This document shows, piece after piece, positions 59,266 to 64,000 of a stretch of DNA of 64,000 bases. This stretch comes from Monilinia fructicola. Taxonomy: Eukaryota > Ascomycota > Leotiomycetes > Helotiales > Sclerotiniaceae. The stretch lies in NCBI GenBank assembly GCA_008692225.1, contig VICG01000008.1, forward strand, positions 1,065,001 through 1,129,000, in the 5' to 3' direction. The notes below the pieces were generated by a model, which was not told where the DNA came from, did not search any database, and saw only the letters and a program-made list of their open reading frames with translations. The position numbers and the translations under genes are program-made. How positions within the stretch are numbered: position 1 is the first letter of the stretch; each line of letters starts with the position of its first letter.

Positions 59266-60601
59266 AGGGCATAATTATCACTGGAGGACTGAGGTGAATA
59301 ATGTAAATATTATACTAGTATCTAGTACATAACGGAAAGGACATAGATAGTTCTGGAAACAAGAGATATATCAAATCAGGCCTCGTTATCCAGTGGTTTA
59401 TGAGATGTAAGAAGTTGGGGCTGTGTTTTGCCTATTCTCTTCAAAGATGCAATAATTGACTGTTCGTCCCGATTTGGGGTCAACCTAAGGTCATGGCATG
59501 TCTTCTAATTACTTCCTCTCAGTCATCCCCCTTTCCTTCTCTCTCTGAATTTGACAACTCATCTCATTACTCTATTCCATTTCTATTTCATTATAGGCAC
59601 AAAAGATAGAGGGCATCATAGGTGGCAGAGTCGGTGAAGACTCGTTGTGAACCCAACTACCAATGATCACCACTATTTATACCATCTCTTCAGCAACCTG
59701 GCACAGGAGGCTCGCAATGATAAGAATACGGATAACTATCTCGCTCAATACGATCGCACAGAGAAACTTTGTTCTCTTGAATAGGACAGATGATTCAAAG
59801 GGATATTCGAGAAGTTATTGGAAGAGGGAGAAGCATAAGACTTTAACACCGGCATCAAGACAACACTTTTTTAGCATCATCCAGACAGTGATTGATGTTA
59901 AGGAAGGAGTTTTGAAAGCTGTCAAATTTTGGTTCAGTAGGGAAGAAGCATATGGGCGATGTGGTTCCAAGTGTTTGGGTGTGTACTAAAGAGCGGCAAA
60001 CGCTTAGGGAAGGTAACATTAGGGAGAGGCGGGATTGTTAGCAAGTTTGTTTGTCAATCGAAGGCAGAACTAATCCCCTTTAAGTTTACTCGTACTTTGA
60101 TGTTTGCATGACTTAAGCAAGTACGAATATTTCATTCATCCTCCTGACTGTATATCCGCGCGTTCTCGAGAAGCCATTAAAATCTAGCCCTCCTTATCTT
60201 ATGGCATGGACTTTAGCTCTCTAGCCACTTCAAAGTATAACCATCATCCCTTCACCAACCGGAAATCTTTGCGTTCTACCAAGAGCGGGGTGTCCCCTAT
60301 TAAAAGCAAGTCAGCCGAGCATGTGAGAGCCACTATTTATTCTATTTATTCTATTCACTCGCTTCACCTTCCTCAACTTCTACCCCACATTTATACAGTT
60401 CAGACCGGCATATACCCGGAACTGAACATTGGCTGTATACATATACTACGGTTCGTCTGTTTGGATTCTCGACATTCTTCACAACATTTTTCAAAGCGTT
60501 TACTGATCTTTCGAAAAACTCATTGTTATTGAGATCCGGACACAACCATTGCATCTTAAAAGGCAAGAAAGAAGGCAAAAAAGGAAGAAATAACAGCAGT
60601 C
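59266..60601. other. Spacer between MFS and transaldolase genes
   Basis: 1.3 kb; a 108-codon frame at 59663-59989 (+) begins with ATG but has no recognisable domain. Otherwise it holds 3' and 5' flanks of the two neighbours. Confidence 0.5.
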
Positions 60602-61870
60602 ATGGCTCCCCAAAATCTACTTGAGTTGCTACAATCGAGGACGGTTGTGGATTGTGATACTATGGAGTTTGATGGTAGGATTCCTGGATAATGGAAACGC
60701 ATTACATTCTAATGATAAGTTCTAGTTGCAAAGTCTCTTGGTCCTTTCACAGATTGTACTTCCAATCAAGCAATTGCCTATTTCGAGCTCCAGAAACCGG
60801 AGAACAAACGTCTTCTTGCCGAGTCAGCCGAAACAACGAAGAAGCTTTTAGGAGAATACAAGAATGTATCATATCAGGAGCTAGCAGTAGAGGTTGCGGT
60901 ATATGCACCTTTCTAGAATTGATTGAAGAATACCTGAAGCTCATTCTAGTGTATAGATGGTTAAATTACAACTTGCAATTGCAAGCGTAGTTACGGGATT
61001 CGTCCACGTTCAGACAAATCCATATCATTCATATGATGCCAAGAAAATGGTTGAAGATGCAGGAAGTACGTTCCCCCTTTTCTTTTTCTAAACGATCCGA
61101 ACATAGACTAAATCCTCCAGGAATCATCTCAATATTCAGCCATCTAGACCCAGGCTTTGACATCAAGCGTATTTGTTTAAAGATTCCGAGTACATGGGAA
61201 GGAATTGAAGCTTGTAAGACACTTGAAGCTAACGGTGTAACGACCTTGGCAACTACACTTTTTACGATCGAACAAGCGGCGTTGGCGGGAGAAGTAGGTT
61301 GTACCTATGTTGCGCCTTATGTTAATGAACTGAAAGTTCATTTTGAAGCTGGGTATGATATCACTCACTCTACTTTTTCTATTCGACTCCAAATTTCATG
61401 ATTGCATCAAGTTAATCAGATATAGATTCATCGACACCAACAAAGCCCATGGGCTCTGTCTTGAGATCCAACAATATTACCGCAAAAATAACAAGAAGAC
61501 CAAGGTTCTACCAGCCAGTCTTACGAATATTGATGAAATTATGATTTTAGCAGGGGTGAATCACATCACAATTGCCCCGGCACTATTAAGAGAATTGGCT
61601 GCCACACCAGTGGAAGGATATGCAGTGCAATCTATATTCGATAAGAGTTCTGAGGAGGAAAAGGTACCTTCGCTGATCAATTTTGCAAGTGAGAGCGACT
61701 GGAGAATAGCTTTTACAAGGAGTGGAAAGGGCGAGGGAGAGAGAAAGTTGAGTCAGGTGAGTCTTCACCTGCAGCAGTGTGTCTAGGTGCTTGCTAACCC
61801 TGAATACTCTTAGGCTATCAACATATTTTGTGATATGCAGACGCAGTTGGAGGTGATGTTCAGCGGTTGA
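60602..61870 (+). CDS. Transaldolase-family protein
   Basis: Six exons (60602-60674, 60726-60898, 60957-61065, 61121-61352, 61426-61756, 61814-61870) give 324 residues, the length of class I transaldolases. The beta-barrel core reads SLGPFTDCTSNQAI near the N-terminus (DATTNPS-like motif), VTGFVHVQTNPYHSYDA, and RICLKIPSTWEG with the Schiff-base Lys139. It continues with LATTLFTIEQAALAGEVGC, YVAPYVNELK, KTKVLPASLTNIDEI and GVNHITIAPALLREL. It resembles the transaldolase-like paralogues often seen beside accessory or secondary-metabolism genes rather than the central pentose-phosphate enzyme; this is inference. All six exons are in phase with no lesion. Introns are 48-73 nt. It follows the MFS transporter on the same strand after 1.3 kb. 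Confidence 0.92.
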
Positions 61871-64000
61871 AAAAACTATTCATCAGAGGGTGGAGAGCGC
61901 GCTTTCTGGAGTATGTTAACCCTGATTTATATAGATGTCCATATGTTTAAGACTAATTTGACCATTGCCCAACACCAACTGCGAATAATATCGATTCTTG
62001 GCATAATTATGTTTGTGATTCTCCTGATTGATGAGAAAGATTATCGTGAGGGATATCAATTATTATCATTTCACGGAAAAAATTCCAAGCTTTGAAAGCC
62101 TCTATTCTACAGATATTTGAAAATGCCAGAGATAGTGCTGACTTTCCATAATCTGGTAGAAAATTCCTGAATTCATCTCTGATCAATCTATGCCATTTTC
62201 TTACCGCTTGGGAAGTTCCAAGGCCAAATTATGCAATAAAAACATGGACTCTGGTGCTCTTATGATCCAGCGGACCCTGTCGCTCATCCAGAAAGATATG
62301 AGTTTGGTCCAGTGACTGATGGAGTTCCAATGAAAGCTATCTCTTCCCAAGTCTTTACTCGATGGAAAATTAGGAATGACCTTGCTCAAGATCTAGAGGA
62401 GCTCCAGATCTCTCTTGTTCCATCGAGTTACGTGATATCTGTTTATAGCTTTCACATAGATCATAATGAATACCGGGAGGAGCCCTGAGAAAAATGTAGA
62501 TGAGTGTTGAATTAGAATGCGCATGCAAAATTGCGATGCTAGGTGCGCGCCCTGCGAAGTGCCACACAAGTTGTTACTTGAAGAATCATGAAGCCGAGAA
62601 TCTTGCATACCGATCGCATAGTTTCAGTGATATCAATTCTCCAAGGGAAACACTCTAGGAGTGTTTCTTGTCTTCCACCTTTCGTCTCAGAAGTGATCGA
62701 CACTTACTAGAACTAAACATGATTATTGAAGCACTACTTCTTAATCTATTCCATATTTTTCTCTATTGGTTTTGTCTTTTCCAATTCTCCTTGTTATTAG
62801 TCTGGCACAAGACTTCATAGAGAAGCGTGACATCATCACCCCTCTTCTATTCCATAAATGATATCAACTCCTCATCACAGAAATCTTCCAGTCTTCAGTT
62901 ATGCAACAATAAGCCTTACCAAGTATACATCTATTCTCAACATATATGGAGTGAGCCTGGAATAAACTGCAAGTATCACAGGTACGTATACATCTGATAG
63001 GAATGTATCGGCGGGGGGAGATGAAATGTCTAATCAGTCACGGTGCTGAACATTCGGCTCAATCACTTGCCTAGCAGACGGTATAGCTCACCCAATATTC
63101 GATTCGAATCTCTGAAGTATGAGAGAACGGCAAATGCTATTTCAAATTATCAAAAGATGGATAATGGTGCAAAATTTGAAACCTTCTGTCACTGCACGAA
63201 GGATGCATAGTCATTCAGTCACGTATCTGCATACGGTGCTCTCGTCAAACCATGCCGCAAATAGATGGCTAATTGTGACCGACGTTGCATTGCATGCATC
63301 TTACCGTTCCTCAAGGTAGCAGCCGCAATCTTGTAATTGTTTGCCAGCGCTGATGGCTTCGATTGGGACTTCATTGGGGCGACAGAATTACATGTTGGAC
63401 TTGCGCAGCCGTTTGTTAAAGTGTGCTTGTTCTTGTTACCACGAACCTGGGGTTTCCTCCCAACCTGAGACGCTTTGCCACAGCTACGGCGGCACTTCAA
63501 TGAAATCTTAACCATGTTATGGGCCAATCTCAGTACTCAGACAGGTTCATAAGATCGTATATCGCATATCGTAAAATCGCATATGGCATATTGTGCACAT
63601 CGCATATTATAAGATTGTATATTGTATATTGTATATTGTAAATACTCGAGTAAATAGAATTATAAAATGAATGAATATGCTTTGAATGATAACAATAACA
63701 ATACTCGAGTACATTATAAAAAATCACGATACATCATCAAAACAATTGAACCTGTCTGGGATTGGTCTAAAGATCCACCATACATATCTCGCCACCAGAC
63801 AAACGAATCTTACATCAGTTGCGCAATCGTGGTACTTTGATATTATCCTACGCTTGTCTTCCTTCATAGCTGATGCATACTACTTACCACAGTACAATAC
63901 ATTTGTATCCGCACCTTTCTACTGCAGATGTGGCAGGAATAATTTGATTCTGCTTTCAAACTCAATCCATTGACTCCTACATTGTATTCGACATGTTTCT
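61871..64000. other. Terminal gene-free stretch
   Basis: No gene is recognised. There is an unexplained 82-codon open stretch without a start at 62240-62488 (+), a 9-bp-arm hairpin at 62647-62667, and AT-rich GTATATTGTATATT-type sequence around 63560-63660. The minus frame 63219-63527 shows no domain. Confidence 0.5.
62647..62667. repeat. Short hairpin with 9-bp arms
   Basis: GAAACACTC, a TAG spacer and the exact reverse complement GAGTGTTTC. Could be part of a decayed element or a chance hairpin. Confidence 0.7.

Noticed and set aside
63219..63527. 102-codon minus frame in a GC-richer patch, considered as a transposase relic
   Set aside because: No DDE, HTH or reverse-transcriptase motif could be recognised.

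Overview
The window is nuclear DNA of a filamentous ascomycete (Pezizomycotina). The evidence is split genes with short GT-AG introns (mostly 45-110 nt), a Zn(II)2Cys6 transcription factor, a Skt5/Chs4-type chitin synthase activator, a Rax1-like RGS protein, and an intron-containing nuclear tRNA. The protein sequences read most like Leotiomycetes (Botrytis/Sclerotinia relatives), but that placement is inference and could not be tested here. I rebuilt 15 protein-coding genes, one tRNA and one gene relic. Exon joins were chosen so that reading phase and family-conserved residues both fit.

Layout. 1-4.7 kb: no recognisable gene. 4.7-5.9 kb: C2H2 zinc-finger regulator (FlbC-like). 5.9-12.6 kb: gene-poor. 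12.6-18.2 kb: SPP1 (COMPASS PHD protein, +), TAD1 (tRNA adenosine deaminase, -) and an intradiol dioxygenase (+); a 26-bp perfect palindrome lies between the last two. 18.2-26.6 kb: sparse, with tRNA-Arg(ACG) and CBP4 (-). 26.6-30 kb: chitin synthase activator with a C-terminal CaaX box, set in a zone of simple repeats. 31.5-37.6 kb: MPC2 (-) and complex I NDUFA2 (+) from one divergent promoter, then a peroxiredoxin ending in SKL (-) and a DUF1348/SnoaL-like protein (+). 39-43.6 kb: Rax1-like RGS membrane protein and a Zn2Cys6 regulator. 47-53 kb: Vps62-like protein and a dynamin-superfamily GTPase. 53-57.5 kb: gene-poor, with a decayed dynamin GTPase-effector end. 57.5-61.9 kb: MFS transporter and a transaldolase-family protein. 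61.9-64 kb: nothing recognised.

Most genes are ordinary housekeeping or regulatory genes and do not form one pathway. Several between 22 and 36 kb serve mitochondria or peroxisomes (CBP4, MPC2, NDUFA2, peroxiredoxin). No backbone enzyme of a secondary-metabolite cluster, no intact transposon and no convincing new defence or conflict system is visible. The most useful observation is that three conserved genes (SPP1, TAD1, CBP4) each carry exactly one single-base frameshift, each at a homopolymer run. Each model becomes a multiple of three with full family homology once that base is discounted. This points to consensus-sequence errors or to real lesions, and automated gene models there will be wrong. 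Other leads are a dynamin relic, two over-represented short interspersed motifs, the promoter palindrome, 16-nt and 31-nt micro-exons, and a CaaX box carried on a separate last exon.
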